17,555 nt of DNA from an uncultured Oscillospiraceae bacterium (GCA_934589065.1 CAKTNN010000041.1:1-17555); one strand, 5' to 3'. Shown: positions 1-9,327, counted from the first letter of the stretch. Numbers and translations are program-made. Notes: generated by a model from the letters alone, not told the origin.

Positions 1-311
1 ACTTCCATATATTGCTTCAGGGAGATGCCGTCAATCAGCTCCATCACCAGGTAGTTTGCCGTATCCGAGGAGGAAACGTCATAAACCTGGACGATGTTGG
101 GATGGCTCAGCATTGCGACCGCTTCGCCCTCCGCCCGGAAACGGCGGCGGAACTCATCATCTCCCGAAAATTCGTCTTTTAATATTTTAATGGCGACCAG
201 CCGATTCAGCCGGTGATCCAGCGCCTTATATACCACAGCCATGCCGCCGGTGCCGATAACCTCCAGAATCTCGTACCGGTCATCCAGCAGCTGTCCAATA
301 TAATGATTCAT
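1..311 (-). CDS. prkC: Ser/Thr protein kinase PrkC, N-terminal part (cut by window edge)
   Basis: Only the first 103 codons are in the window; the gene continues off the left edge. The start is ATG at 311, preceded by GGAAAGGAG. The visible part is the N-lobe of a Hanks-type kinase. It has the glycine-rich loop GTGGMAVVYK (about residues 20-29), the VAIK lysine K42, the likely alpha-C glutamate E62, then HPNIVQVYDV and the hinge-region YLVMELIDG. In the family this is a membrane kinase with extracellular PASTA repeats that senses cell-wall fragments and phosphorylates cytoplasmic targets. Those C-terminal parts cannot be seen here. It lies 23 bp downstream of its cognate phosphatase gene prpC, the usual Firmicutes arrangement, as the last visible gene of the long minus-strand operon. 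Confidence 0.93.
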   Translation of the reverse strand, partial: MNHYIGQLLDDRYEILEVIGTGGMAVVYKALDHRLNRLVAIKILKDEFSGDDEFRRRFRAEGEAVAMLSHPNIVQVYDVSSSDTANYLVMELIDGISLKQYME

Positions 312-334
312 ATTGCCGCTCCTTTCCCGACCGG

Positions 335-1066
335 TCAAATCGACACCAGAATGCTGGTTACATTATCGGGGGAACCCCGCATTTTTGCAATATCCAGCAA
401 TCGCTTGCAACAGTTCTGTTTCTTCACTCCGTGGACGACCTCAAAGAGGATTTCCTGATCGTCCAGCATATTGCTCAACCCGTCTGAGCACAGCAGCAGG
501 TAGCTTCCCTTTTCCAGATCCTGGCGGTAAAGGTCGCACTGAATCGTTGGCTCCGTCCCCACTGCCCGGGTAATGAGGTTCTTTCCCGGGAAGGTTTTTG
601 CCGTTTCCGGCGTCAACTCTCCCCGGTCCACCATCATCTGCACCACGGAATGGTCCTTGGTGATCTGGCGGATGCTGCCGTTTGTAATGCCGTAGCAGCG
701 GCTGTCCCCTACATTAATGATAGAGGCCTGATTCTTCCGAATCACCGCCGCCACCAGGGTTGTGCCCATACCGGAAAAATCCACAAACTGGTTTGCCTGG
801 TCATAAACCGTAAAGTTTGCCAGTTTTACGGCAGAGCGCAAAATCATATCGCACTTATCCCAGTCCGTCTGGGGCGTCCAATTCCGGCAGACCTCCTGCA
901 CAAACACATCCACCGCAAGGGAGGAGGCAATGTTGCCGGACTTGGCGCCTCCCATGCCGTCGCACACCACGCACAGGATGCTGTGGCGATCCAGTTTTTC
1001 AATATGAAACGCGTCCTGGTTCTGTTTGCGGACGCAGCCGACATCTGTCAGGCCCCAGCTTTGCAT
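335..1066 (-). CDS. prpC: PP2C-family Ser/Thr protein phosphatase PrpC (Stp)
   Basis: The 243-residue product is a full-length PPM/PP2C metal-dependent phosphatase that reverses PrkC phosphorylation. Metal-binding and family motifs appear in order: RKQNQDAF (D18), CDGMGG (residues 35-40), NVGDSRCYGI, ITKDHS, LLCSDGLSNML and the C-terminal GSPDNVTSILV. I chose the ATG at 1066 because MQSWGLTDVG is the conserved family N-terminus and AAAGGGG sits just upstream. The reading frame stays open to 1177, but that extension overlaps rlmN and resembles no PP2C sequence. It lies 16 bp after rlmN and 23 bp before prkC, so it is almost certainly co-transcribed with both. Confidence 0.95.
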   Translation of the reverse strand: MQSWGLTDVGCVRKQNQDAFHIEKLDRHSILCVVCDGMGGAKSGNIASSLAVDVFVQEVCRNWTPQTDWDKCDMILRSAVKLANFTVYDQANQFVDFSGMGTTLVAAVIRKNQASIINVGDSRCYGITNGSIRQITKDHSVVQMMVDRGELTPETAKTFPGKNLITRAVGTEPTIQCDLYRQDLEKGSYLLLCSDGLSNMLDDQEILFEVVHGVKKQNCCKRLLDIAKMRGSPDNVTSILVSI

Positions 1067-1082
1067 GGCAATGCCCCTTTCT

Positions 1083-2108
1083 CTATTGACCCTTGGTATA
1101 CTTTCTGCGGAGCTGTCCGCAGGAAGCATCGATATCGCCGCCAAGGGTACGGCGAACCGTGGCAGGGATTCCTCCATCCTCCAGTGTCTTCTGGAACAGA
1201 GCCACAGCCTCTTTGGTGCTGGGCTTTAGAGGACTTTCCTCCACATGGTTTAAAGGAATCAGATTGAAGTGACAGGGCAGCCCCTTCATCCGCCTTAAAA
1301 GCTCCTTTGCATTCTCCCTGGAATCGTTGACCCCGCCAATCATGGCATACTCAAAGGAGATCCGCCGGGAGGTCGCTGCATAGTACCGGCGGCAGGCATC
1401 AATCAGTTCCTGGCTGGGGTACAGCTTGTTCACCGGCATGATGGTATCCCGGATGCCATCGTTGGGGGCATGAAGGGATACAGAAAGGGTCAGCTGCAAA
1501 TTCCGCTTCGCCAGCTCGTCAATTTTCGGCACCAGGCCGCAGGTAGACAGGCTGATATGGCGCATGGAGATATTCATTCCCTCCGGGCTGTTCACCAGCT
1601 CCAGGAATCGCATCACATTGTCAAAGTTATCCAGGGGTTCTCCAATGCCCATAAGCACGATGTGGGAAACGGGCAGCCCGGAATCCACCTGGGTAAAGAG
1701 CACCTGATCCAGCATTTCAAAGGGCTCCAGCCGCCGAACCAGGCCGCCCAGGGTGGAGGCGCAGAAGGCGCAGCCCATACGGCAGCCCACCTCGGTGGAA
1801 ATGCACACGGTGTTGCCGTAATGGTAGCGCATGAGCACCGTCTCCACACAGTTGCCATCGGAAAGCTGCCAAAGATACTTAACGGTTCCGTCCCGCTGGG
1901 ATTCCTGCTTGCGCACCACCTGCGGGGAACAAATGGGGTATTTTTCTGCCAGGCAATCCCGCAGCGGCTTCGGGAGATTGGTCATTTCCTCATAGCTCCT
2001 GACGCCCTTGTGGAGCCAGCTATACACTTGTTTGGCCCGAAAGGCGGGCTGCCCAAGCTCTTTGATGGTATCTGCCAGCTCCGGCAGTGTCTGGTTTTTG
2101 AGATTCAT
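1083..2108 (-). CDS. rlmN: Dual-specificity 23S rRNA A2503 / tRNA A37 C2-methyltransferase RlmN
   Basis: This 341-residue radical SAM enzyme methylates C2 of A2503 in 23S rRNA and of A37 in some tRNAs. The [4Fe-4S]-binding CX3CX2C motif is CRMGCAFC (C109, C113, C116). The two mechanistic cysteines of the family are present: C102, seven residues before the cluster, and C330 in SCGQLRRKY near the C-terminus. Length matches typical RlmN (340-380). Its ATG overlaps the rsmB stop in an ATGA junction, suggesting translational coupling, with GCGGAGG upstream. Cfr-type A2503 C8-methyltransferases are the main look-alikes, but the housekeeping context next to rsmB favours RlmN. Confidence 0.96.
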   Translation of the reverse strand: MNLKNQTLPELADTIKELGQPAFRAKQVYSWLHKGVRSYEEMTNLPKPLRDCLAEKYPICSPQVVRKQESQRDGTVKYLWQLSDGNCVETVLMRYHYGNTVCISTEVGCRMGCAFCASTLGGLVRRLEPFEMLDQVLFTQVDSGLPVSHIVLMGIGEPLDNFDNVMRFLELVNSPEGMNISMRHISLSTCGLVPKIDELAKRNLQLTLSVSLHAPNDGIRDTIMPVNKLYPSQELIDACRRYYAATSRRISFEYAMIGGVNDSRENAKELLRRMKGLPCHFNLIPLNHVEESPLKPSTKEAVALFQKTLEDGGIPATVRRTLGGDIDASCGQLRRKYTKGQ

Positions 2109-3412
2109 GGTTTCCTCCGCAGCCGACAGATAAAGAACCCGTCGGTATCATATTGTCCGGGATAGAGCGTCAGCATTCCGGTTTCGTTTTTGGGAAAAAC
2201 CTCCGGCAGGTTCAGTCGCTCTGCCATAAAATCCGGATGCGTTTCCAGGAAAGCCGCCACCACCTGCTCGTTTTCCCGTTTTAATATGGTACAGGTGGAG
2301 TACATCAGCACTCCGCCTTTTTTTACATACCTGGCCTGGTTGGCAAGAATCGCCCCCTGCAGCTCCGGCAGGCTTTCCGTCTCCCGGAGATCCCGATAGC
2401 GGATATCCGGCTTTTTCCGGATAATCCCCAGGCCGGAGCAGGGCACATCCGCCAGCACCACATCCATTGTCTCCTCCCATTCCGGGCGGAAGACAGAGGC
2501 ATCCTGGGTTTCCGCCTGGATGCAGTCAAAGCCAAGACGCTTTGCCCCGTTTTCAATCAACGCAATTTTGTGGGGATGGATATCTCTGGAAAGGATCTCT
2601 CCTTTTCCGCCCATATCCACCGCGGCGGCAAAACTTTTGCCCCCGGGGGCGCTGCAGCAGTCCAGCAGCCGGATGCCGCCGTTTTCGGGCAGCTCCGCGC
2701 ACCTTACAGCCAGCCGGGAAGCAGGATCCTGCACGTAAAAGAGCCCCTGCCGGAAGGCTTCCAGGTTTTCCAGATTCCCGGTAGCGCCCAGCACCAGGCA
2801 GCCCTCCATCCAGCTGTGGGGGTGGGCTTCCACCCCTTCCTTTGCCAGGCGCTCAATCAGGCCCTGGGTGGTAGTTTGGGTCAGGTTGACCTGCACCACG
2901 GTTTCCGGAGCGGCATTGTCCGCCCTCAAAATTCCCTCCAGGCTGCCCTTGGGCACATTGGCTTTGAAAAGGGATATCAGTTCCTCCGGGTGACTGTATA
3001 GGTCGGCATAAGAGGTAGGAGGAACCAGGTTTTCCCGATTCCGCACCGCATTGCGGAGCACACCGTTGACAAGCCCCGGCTGCTTGCCGTATTTCTTTGC
3101 CAGGGTGACGGATTCATTCACCGCAGCGCTGTCCGGAATGCGGTCCATTTCCAGCAGCTGGTAAAGCCCCAGGTGGAGCACATCCCTTGTCGCCGGGTGC
3201 AAATCCTTGAGTTTTCCCCGAAGCAGCTGCTTCAGATAAAAGTCCAGCTTTCCCCGGTTTTGCAGTACCCCGTAGCACAGTCGGGTTGCCAAGGCCGCAT
3301 CCCGGGTGTCCAGCTTATCCCGGCGAATGGTCTCTTTTAAGACCCCATTTGACCAGCCGCCGTTTCTGCGGCAGGCAATCAGCGCGTTAAGCGCCGTTTC
3401 CCGGGCGCCCAC
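2105..3412 (-). CDS. rsmB: 16S rRNA m5C967 methyltransferase RsmB (Sun)
   Basis: The 435-residue product methylates C5 of C967 in 16S rRNA. Residues 1 to about 130 form the NusB-like RNA-binding domain, with ARETALNAL at the start and a helical region containing VNESVTLAKKYG. The Rossmann methyltransferase domain follows. Its SAM loop is DCCSAPGGKS (251-260), DVPCSGLG carries C325, and the catalytic TC motif is in MYSTCTIL (C374). The start codon is GTG at 3412, immediately after the TAA of fmt with no intervening base. No strong Shine-Dalgarno is visible, so translation probably depends on ribosomes finishing fmt. It overlaps rlmN by 4 bp downstream. Confidence 0.95.
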   Translation of the reverse strand: MGARETALNALIACRRNGGWSNGVLKETIRRDKLDTRDAALATRLCYGVLQNRGKLDFYLKQLLRGKLKDLHPATRDVLHLGLYQLLEMDRIPDSAAVNESVTLAKKYGKQPGLVNGVLRNAVRNRENLVPPTSYADLYSHPEELISLFKANVPKGSLEGILRADNAAPETVVQVNLTQTTTQGLIERLAKEGVEAHPHSWMEGCLVLGATGNLENLEAFRQGLFYVQDPASRLAVRCAELPENGGIRLLDCCSAPGGKSFAAAVDMGGKGEILSRDIHPHKIALIENGAKRLGFDCIQAETQDASVFRPEWEETMDVVLADVPCSGLGIIRKKPDIRYRDLRETESLPELQGAILANQARYVKKGGVLMYSTCTILKRENEQVVAAFLETHPDFMAERLNLPEVFPKNETGMLTLYPGQYDTDGFFICRLRRKP

Positions 3413-4321
3413 TTAGCCATTCAGGGGATGGCCCCGGAAGTAATCCGGGGCGTTCATCCGTTTGCCGCCCTGGGCCTGCAAAACCCGCACTTCCACTGCG
3501 CCCTCTCCGCAGGCAATCACCAGGCCGGTCTTGGTCAGGCCCAAAACTGTCCCGGGCGCACCGGAGCCGGAAACAATCCGGGTTTCGTGTACCTTAAAGG
3601 GAATCCCGTTCAGCTCCATGGTCGCCACGGGCCAGGGCTGCAGCCCCCGCACATGGTCATGCACCTGCTGAGCGGTTTTGCTCCAATCGATGGGACACAT
3701 TGTCTTTTCCAGCATAGGCGCAAAGCTGACCTGGCTTTCGTCCTGTTTTTGAGCCGGAACCTTTCCCTGGGTGAACCGGGTCAGGGTCTTGCTCAGGAGC
3801 TCCGCCCCCAGTACCGCCAGCCGATCCAGAAGCTCCCCGGCGGTTTCATTCTCCCCGATGAGGGTCTTCACCCGGTCGATCATGTCTCCGGCATCCATCT
3901 CCCGGCACAGATACATTGCCGTAACGCCGGTTTCCTTTTCTCCGTTTAGCACCGCCCACTGGTAGGGGGCAGAGCCCCGATACTTGGGAAGCAAACTTGC
4001 ATGGATATTGATGCACCCCAATCCCGGCACATCCAGCACCTTCTGGGGTAAAATGCGCCCATAGGCCACCACGGCGCAGATATCCGGCTTCAGGGCCTTC
4101 AGCTCCTCCACCGTCTCGTCTTCCCGGAAGGATTCCGGCTGAAATACCGGGATTCCAGCCTCCAGCGCCACTTCCTTAACCGGGGAGGCCGTCAGCTTCA
4201 TGCCCCGCCCCTTGGGCCGGTCGGGCTGGGTGTATACGCCCACTACCTCAAATCCGTCTGCCAGAATTCGTTTCAGGCAGGTGGCAGCGATATCCGGCGT
4301 GCCCATAAATACCACTCTCAC
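3413..4321 (-). CDS. fmt: Methionyl-tRNA formyltransferase
   Basis: The 302-residue product transfers a formyl group from 10-formyl-THF to initiator Met-tRNA. Visible signatures are the N-terminal MRVVFMGTPD, the formyltransferase active site with N105 and H107 in NIHASLLPKYRG and D143 in EMDAGDMI, and a C-terminal OB-fold-like domain ending FRGHPLNG. Length is close to the usual 310-315. The start is GTG at 4321, chosen because MRVVFMGTP is the canonical N-terminus. It lies 3 bp after def, which encodes the enzyme that later removes the formyl group, the conserved def-fmt pair. The stop is fused directly to the GTG of rsmB. Confidence 0.96.
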   Translation of the reverse strand: MRVVFMGTPDIAATCLKRILADGFEVVGVYTQPDRPKGRGMKLTASPVKEVALEAGIPVFQPESFREDETVEELKALKPDICAVVAYGRILPQKVLDVPGLGCINIHASLLPKYRGSAPYQWAVLNGEKETGVTAMYLCREMDAGDMIDRVKTLIGENETAGELLDRLAVLGAELLSKTLTRFTQGKVPAQKQDESQVSFAPMLEKTMCPIDWSKTAQQVHDHVRGLQPWPVATMELNGIPFKVHETRIVSGSGAPGTVLGLTKTGLVIACGEGAVEVRVLQAQGGKRMNAPDYFRGHPLNG

Positions 4322-4324
4322 GGT

Positions 4325-4798
4325 TTATTCCTCCCCGTTCAGTTCTTCCTCCGTCAGGAAGCGTTCCATGACCTCCGTATAGACAATCCCGTCCAGATGG
4401 TCAATTTCGTGGCAGAAGCACCGGGCGATCAGCTCCTCGCCCTCCACTTCAAAGAAATTGCCGTCCCGATCCTGGGCACGAACCTTTGCCACGTTGGGGC
4501 GCTTTACCAGGCCGTATTTTCCCGGCACGCTCAGGCAGCCCTCTGCTCCCACCTGCTCGCCGCTGGTTTCCAGCAGCTCGGGATTCACCAGCTCCAGAAT
4601 TTCCTCACCGGTATCCACAACCACCACCCGGCGAAGAATGCCAACCTGAGGGGCAGCCAGGCCCACACCGTTGGCGTCTTCCAGGGTTTCCTTCATATCG
4701 TCCAGCAGCTTGTGCAGCTTTCCGTCAAATTTATCCACCGGTCTGCACACCTTGTGCAGGCAGGGCTCTTTCACCGTAAGGATTTTCCGAAGTCCCAT
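4325..4798 (-). CDS. def: Peptide deformylase
   Basis: The 157-residue metalloenzyme removes the N-formyl group from nascent proteins. All three family motifs are present: GVGLAAPQ (44-51), EGCLS with metal ligand C88, and HEIDH with ligands H130 and H134 and catalytic E131. The length and the short spacing between motifs fit the compact deformylases of Clostridia. The start is ATG at 4798 behind AAGGAGAAAG, 12 bp after the priA stop. It lies 3 bp before fmt. Confidence 0.97.
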   Translation of the reverse strand: MGLRKILTVKEPCLHKVCRPVDKFDGKLHKLLDDMKETLEDANGVGLAAPQVGILRRVVVVDTGEEILELVNPELLETSGEQVGAEGCLSVPGKYGLVKRPNVAKVRAQDRDGNFFEVEGEELIARCFCHEIDHLDGIVYTEVMERFLTEEELNGEE

Positions 4799-4810
4799 AA
4801 TTCTTTCTCC

Positions 4811-7258
4811 TTAATCAAAACCATTTATATCAATAAATGCGGTAACGCCCCGCATTTTACTGTCTTTTCCAAAAGACCGCAGCAAAAACGCCAGCGCCGC
4901 CCGAACCTCCCGGGTCAGCTTGCAGCCCAGGGTCAGCCGATAGCGATAGTGATAGTTCACCTTGGGAATCGGACTGGGTGCCGGGCCAAGGCAGGTGATT
5001 TTTCCCAGATTCCAACTCTTTTCCGCCAGCATTCCCAGCAGGCTATCCCGGAATTTGGTTGCACCCAGCAGCACCTGGTGCTCTTGCTCCCCCTGGAACG
5101 CAACGGTCACGCAGTCCCCAAAGGGCGGAAAATGCTGCATCTGCCGCAGCTGGATTTCCAGATCGTAAAACCCGTCGTAATCCTGCCTGGCTGCCAAGCG
5201 GATAATCGCGTGGCCCGGAACCATGGTCTGTATCACGGCCCGACCGGCAAACTGGCCTCGCCCCGCCCGGCCTACCACCTGGGTAAGAATGTGGAAGGTA
5301 TCCTCCCCTGCCCGGAAAGAACCGGTATACAGGCTCAGGTCGGCATCCACCGCCCCCACCAGGGTCACATTGGGAAGATCCAGCCCCTTGGCAACCATCT
5401 GCGTGCCCAGCAGGATCTGCTCCTGCCCCTGGCGGAAACGATCCAGAATCGCCTCGTGGGGGTTGGCAGCGCTTACGGTATCGGCATCCATTCGGGCAAC
5501 GGAAACATCCGGAAATAGCTCCGCCAGCTCCTGCTGCACCTTTTGCGTGCCAATGCCAATGGGCTTCATTGGCCCGCCGCACTTGGGGCAGCGATTGGGT
5601 ACCGGCTGTGAAAAACCGCAGTAGTGGCACATCAGCCGCCCGTTTGCGCTGTGGTAGGTCAGTCGGCTGCTGCACCGGGGGCACTCCGGGGCTTCCCGGC
5701 AATCCACACACACCAGGGCCCGACTGTTGCCGCGGCGGTTCAGCAGCAGAATCGTCTGCTTTTCGGCGGCGCAGGTATCGTGAATGGCCTGACGCAGGGG
5801 GTAACTCAGGCTGTAGGCATTGCCCAGCTTGAGCTCCTGGCGCATATCCACCACTTCCACCTCCGGAAGCGGCTGCCCATTAAATCGCTTTGTCAGGCGG
5901 TAGAGGGAATACTCCCCCTGCCTTGCCCGGTACATAGTCTCCACACTGGGGGTAGCAGAGCCCAAAAGCACCAGCGCTTTTTCCTTTACCCCCCGCCAGA
6001 TTGCCGTTTCCCTGGCACAGTATCGGGGGGCATTTTCTGATTTATAGGAATGCTCCTGCTCCTCATCCAGGATTATCAGGCCCAGATTGGGGCAGGGTGC
6101 AAAAACCGCCGACCGGGTTCCCACCACAACGGCGGCCTCCCCACTGCGTACCCGCTTCCATTGATCAAATCGCTCGCCGCTGGACAAGCTGGAGTGGAGC
6201 ACGGCAACCCGCTCCCCAAACCACGCCGCCATCAGGCCCAAAAGCTGGGGCGTCAGCGCAATTTCCGGCACCAGCAGTACCGCTGCCCTGCCCTTTTCCA
6301 GAGTTTCCTGAATCAGGCGGATATACACCGAGGTCTTTCCGGAGCCGGTTACGCCGTACAGCAGCGCAACCCCGGGATTTTCCCGCTCCATTTGCCCTTG
6401 CAGGCCTTCAAAGCAGGCCATTTGTTCCTCATTGAGAACCAGGGGCTTTTGCACCTGGGCTGGCTTTATTTCTCTGCAACGCAAAACCTGCCGCTGCTGA
6501 AATTCCAGGTAGCCCAGCTTTTCCAACCGATTGACGGTTGCGACGCCTGCTCCCGTATAGTAGCAGATATCCTTAACGCTGGCGCTGCCCACCCCAGCCA
6601 TCAGTTCCAGAACCCGTTTCTGAGCCAGGGCGCTTTTGGGCCGGGTTGCGGCAAAGGCCATCGCTTCTTCCCCGGGCACTGCCAAAAGGGCAATGCGTTC
6701 GGTTTTTTCGCCGCCCTTTTGCAGGTATTCCTTCTCCGCCTGAACCCACTTTTTGCGAACCAGGTAGGAAAGGATTTCCTTCCGCTTCTCTTCCTCCGGG
6801 AAGGGGCCGGAAAGACTGGACGCACTGCATTTTCCCCCCATAGCTTCAATGGCTTTCAGCATGGCAAGGGCGCCCTCCTTACGGATGGCGGCGGTTTTCC
6901 AGCCTGTATCCTCGGTTAAGGATACGGTCTGCTTTTCCTGAAACCAAAAATTAGGGGGCAGGATCGCCCGGACGGCATCATAGAAGGTGCAGAAATATCG
7001 CTCCCGCAGGAATGCCGCCATGCGCAGCTGATACTCCGTCAGTAAGGGAGCATCCTCCAGGGGCTTTTCCACACATTTTAAATTGGTTTCGTCTCCTTCC
7101 GTTAAGGAAAGGACAATCCCTTCGGTGCGGATGTTTCCTCGACCGAAGGGAACGGTTACCCTTTGACCGGGAGCAAGGAGCATTCCTTCCGGAACCCGGT
7201 AGGAGTAGGGCTTATCCATGGCGTAAGTCGCCGATGAAATCACGATCCCTGCAATCAT
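4811..7258 (-). CDS. priA: Primosomal protein N' (replication restart helicase PriA)
   Basis: The 815-residue superfamily 2 DNA helicase reloads the replisome at collapsed forks. The N-terminal 3'-end-binding domain begins IAGIVISSATYAMDKPYSY. Helicase motifs follow: Walker A GVTGSGKT (302-309), motif II DEEQEHSYK (398-406), GSATPSVET, GTQMVAKGLD and VVGRAGRGQ. The inserted zinc domain has eight cysteines (C517, C520, C526, C529, C544, C547, C557, C560). I chose ATG 7258 because the conserved N-terminus begins there and AAAAGGAGC lies upstream. A GTG at 7297 would add 13 basic residues but has no ribosome site. Motif II has DEEQ rather than the usual DEEH. There is no coaBC between priA and rpoZ, unlike Bacillus. 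Confidence 0.95.
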   Translation of the reverse strand: MIAGIVISSATYAMDKPYSYRVPEGMLLAPGQRVTVPFGRGNIRTEGIVLSLTEGDETNLKCVEKPLEDAPLLTEYQLRMAAFLRERYFCTFYDAVRAILPPNFWFQEKQTVSLTEDTGWKTAAIRKEGALAMLKAIEAMGGKCSASSLSGPFPEEEKRKEILSYLVRKKWVQAEKEYLQKGGEKTERIALLAVPGEEAMAFAATRPKSALAQKRVLELMAGVGSASVKDICYYTGAGVATVNRLEKLGYLEFQQRQVLRCREIKPAQVQKPLVLNEEQMACFEGLQGQMERENPGVALLYGVTGSGKTSVYIRLIQETLEKGRAAVLLVPEIALTPQLLGLMAAWFGERVAVLHSSLSSGERFDQWKRVRSGEAAVVVGTRSAVFAPCPNLGLIILDEEQEHSYKSENAPRYCARETAIWRGVKEKALVLLGSATPSVETMYRARQGEYSLYRLTKRFNGQPLPEVEVVDMRQELKLGNAYSLSYPLRQAIHDTCAAEKQTILLLNRRGNSRALVCVDCREAPECPRCSSRLTYHSANGRLMCHYCGFSQPVPNRCPKCGGPMKPIGIGTQKVQQELAELFPDVSVARMDADTVSAANPHEAILDRFRQGQEQILLGTQMVAKGLDLPNVTLVGAVDADLSLYTGSFRAGEDTFHILTQVVGRAGRGQFAGRAVIQTMVPGHAIIRLAARQDYDGFYDLEIQLRQMQHFPPFGDCVTVAFQGEQEHQVLLGATKFRDSLLGMLAEKSWNLGKITCLGPAPSPIPKVNYHYRYRLTLGCKLTREVRAALAFLLRSFGKDSKMRGVTAFIDINGFD

Positions 7259-7311
7259 GCTCCTTTTCCCGCCTTTCTTTCGGCGCGGTTTCCCCACCGA
7301 CAGAGGGGATT

Positions 7312-7518
7312 TTACCGCTTGTACTCTTCCTTTACGGTGGCGCTGAGCTTATCCTCAGCAACCTCCTGAATTGCCATGGTTACAGGCTTTTCGGGCAGCT
7401 CCTCATGGAATTCTTCTGCCTCGGCGGCAATCTGACGGGCCCGATGGGCAACCAGATTGACCAGCAGGTAACGGCTTTCAACTTTGGTCAGCAAATCTGC
7501 AACAGGTGGATAAAGCAT
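7312..7518 (-). CDS. rpoZ: DNA-directed RNA polymerase subunit omega
   Basis: The 68-residue product is a compact omega subunit, which helps assemble and stabilise the beta' subunit of RNA polymerase. The family core is clear: LYPPVADLLTKVESRYLLV followed by NLVAHRARQI, where the ARQI-type helix contacts beta'. ATG at 7518 follows TATGGAGGAATC, a strong ribosome site. The gene sits between gmk (102 bp upstream) and priA, as in many Firmicutes. The 102-bp gap is one of the two longest inside the operon; I see no convincing promoter or terminator in it. Confidence 0.93.
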   Translation of the reverse strand: MLYPPVADLLTKVESRYLLVNLVAHRARQIAAEAEEFHEELPEKPVTMAIQEVAEDKLSATVKEEYKR

Positions 7519-7620
7519 TTTGATTCCTCCATAAATAGCTTTGCGTTTTTCCCTTTTGGGAATTCCGCTTATTCTTTGTCAAATTTATATCAAGACCGCA
7601 CCGGGATTTTCCGGAACAAT

Positions 7621-8163
7621 CTATTGATCGATCAGTGTCAGAATTTCCTGAGCACAGCGCTTTGCGTCATCGTTGACCACCACATGGTCGTACCAGACGT
7701 TTTGCTCCATTTCCCATTTTGCCCGCTCCATGCGGATGGTAATCTGATCTTCCGGGGTATCGTTTCTGCCCCGAAGGCGGCGCTCCAATTCCTGGATGGA
7801 CGGGGGCATGATAAACACCAGCATCGCGTCCGGATAGTTCTTTTTTACATTTTTTGCCCCATTGGGCTCGATATCCAATAGCACATGGCCCTTGCCCCGC
7901 TTCTGCTCGATCTGGGCTCTGGGGGTGCCATAGTAATTCTTGGCGTGCTCGTCATATTCCAGGAGCTCGCCCTTGGCAATCATTTCCTGAAACTGCTCCC
8001 GGGTCACGAAATAGTAGTCCTTTCCGTCCACCTCTCCGGGTCTGGGAGGGCGGGTGGTGGCAGACACCGAGAAGAAAAGATCCTGGCGGCACGCCATCAT
8101 TTCCTTTACCACCGTTCCTTTGCCAACCCCGGAGGCGCCGGAAATTACAATCAGTTTTCCCAT
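7621..8163 (-). CDS. gmk: Guanylate kinase
   Basis: The 180-residue product phosphorylates GMP to GDP with ATP, feeding GTP, (p)ppGpp and nucleic-acid synthesis. It has the P-loop GASGVGKGT (residues 9-17), the GMP-binding segment [17 protein letters not shown], and the lid region [17 protein letters not shown]. It is slightly shorter than the usual 200 or so residues, with a trimmed C-terminus. The start ATG lies inside the 3' end of remA (13-bp overlap), so the two genes are translationally linked. The remA-gmk-rpoZ order is conserved in Bacilli and Clostridia. Confidence 0.97.
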   Translation of the reverse strand: MGKLIVISGASGVGKGTVVKEMMACRQDLFFSVSATTRPPRPGEVDGKDYYFVTREQFQEMIAKGELLEYDEHAKNYYGTPRAQIEQKRGKGHVLLDIEPNGAKNVKKNYPDAMLVFIMPPSIQELERRLRGRNDTPEDQITIRMERAKWEMEQNVWYDHVVVNDDAKRCAQEILTLIDQ

Positions 8164-8438
8164 ACTCCTGTCTCTCTTTCTCCCTCAATTTCCTGCGGTT
8201 CTTCTTTGCCCATAACCCGGGCAGCGATGGTTTCCGGAGAAACTGCGGATAAAATCACATGGTCTGTATCCATCAGGAGGACGGATTTGGTTTTTCGACC
8301 GTAGGATGCGTCAATGAGCATTCCCCGGTCCTTTGCCTCCTGAATGATGCGCTTAATGGGAGCGGAGTCCGGAGCCAGAATTGAGAGCACCCGTCCTGCC
8401 GCCACCATACTGCCGAAACCGATATTCACCAATACCAT
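8151..8438 (-). CDS. remA: RemA-like regulator (DUF370)
   Basis: The 95-residue product matches the DUF370/RemA family: [20 protein letters not shown] at the start and [20 protein letters not shown] in the middle. In B. subtilis RemA is a multimeric DNA-binding activator of matrix and osmoprotection genes. In Clostridia its targets are unknown, and the gene usually sits beside gmk as here. I chose ATG 8438 because it begins the conserved domain and has AAGGAG upstream; the frame is open to 8528, but that part overlaps yicC. The C-terminal 20 or so residues ([13 protein letters not shown]) are acidic and variable. They overlap gmk by 13 bp. Confidence 0.9.
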   Translation of the reverse strand: MVLVNIGFGSMVAAGRVLSILAPDSAPIKRIIQEAKDRGMLIDASYGRKTKSVLLMDTDHVILSAVSPETIAARVMGKEEPQEIEGERETGVWEN

Positions 8439-8448
8439 GATGGGCTCC

Positions 8449-9327
8449 TTATTCAATATTCTGGGTCTGTTCCCGGATTTTTTCCAGCTCGGCCTTAATT
8501 TCCACCACGATTCTGGCAAGGTGCACATCGGAGCACTTAGAGCCGATGGTGTTGGCCTCCCGGTTCATCTCCTGCAGCAGGAAGTCCAGCTTTCTGCCCA
8601 CGGCCCCGCCGGTGGTGAGCATGGTATCCATCTGGTTCAGATGGCTGCGCAGGCGGACGGTTTCCTCATCCACGGCAATTTTGTCGGCAAAAATGGCTGC
8701 CTCGGTCAGGATTCTGGCCTCGTCAATGGCGGTAGAAGAGAGCACCTCTTTGATTTTTTCTTCCAGGCGCATCCGGTAGTCCGCAACGGTCTGCCCGGAG
8801 CCGGCTTCCACCTGCGCTACCAGGTTGGCAATGGTCTGCCCTCTGGAGCGGAGATCCTTTTCCAGGGCTGCCCCCTCCGTGGTGCGCATGGCATCGTATG
8901 CCTTCAGCGCCTTCTCCACCACCTGCATCAAATCCTTTTGCAGCTGGTCTTCGTCCACCTGAGGTTTGTCCAGGCAGAAAACATCCGGCAGCCCCACCAG
9001 GCTGGAGGCCTTGACATCATTTTCCACCCCGTTCTTTTCGCAAAGGGCACGGATGGCATTGAGGTAGCCCTCCACCATGGGCTCATTCAGGCTCACGGTA
9101 ACATCAGGCGCCCCCTCGCTGCGCACGGTAACAAATACATCCACCTTGCCTCTGGAAATGGTGGCCTTCACCGCCTGCTTTACGGCATCCTCTCCAAAGG
9201 AAACCGCCCTGGGCAGCTTTACGGTGCAGTCAAGATAGCGGTTATTGACACTGCGGACTTCCACGGTAAACTCTCGTCCGTTTACCGTTTCCACTGCCCG
9301 ACCGTAGCCGGTCATGCTTTTCACCAT
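8449..9327 (-). CDS. yicC: YicC/YloC-family endoribonuclease
   Basis: The 292-residue product has both hallmark ends of the YicC family. [12 protein letters not shown] opens the YicC_N domain with [13 protein letters not shown]. The C-terminal DUF1732 contains [18 protein letters not shown] and then [20 protein letters not shown]. Family members in E. coli and B. subtilis are implicated in RNA decay. Two ATGs compete, 9333 and 9327. I favour 9327 because the family starts M-[IV]-[KR]-SMTG and the AAAAGGGG site is spaced 9 nt from it but only 3 nt from the other. It lies 103 bp after cdaR, and its stop is 10 bp before the remA start. Confidence 0.93.
   Translation of the reverse strand: MVKSMTGYGRAVETVNGREFTVEVRSVNNRYLDCTVKLPRAVSFGEDAVKQAVKATISRGKVDVFVTVRSEGAPDVTVSLNEPMVEGYLNAIRALCEKNGVENDVKASSLVGLPDVFCLDKPQVDEDQLQKDLMQVVEKALKAYDAMRTTEGAALEKDLRSRGQTIANLVAQVEAGSGQTVADYRMRLEEKIKEVLSSTAIDEARILTEAAIFADKIAVDEETVRLRSHLNQMDTMLTTGGAVGRKLDFLLQEMNREANTIGSKCSDVHLARIVVEIKAELEKIREQTQNIE

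Noticed and set aside
7519..7620. TTGACA and TATAAA-like words in the gmk-rpoZ gap (minus strand) as an internal promoter
   Set aside because: No -10 lies at 16-18 bp from TTGACA, and no -35 fits the TATAAA word; the words look accidental in an AT-rich gap.
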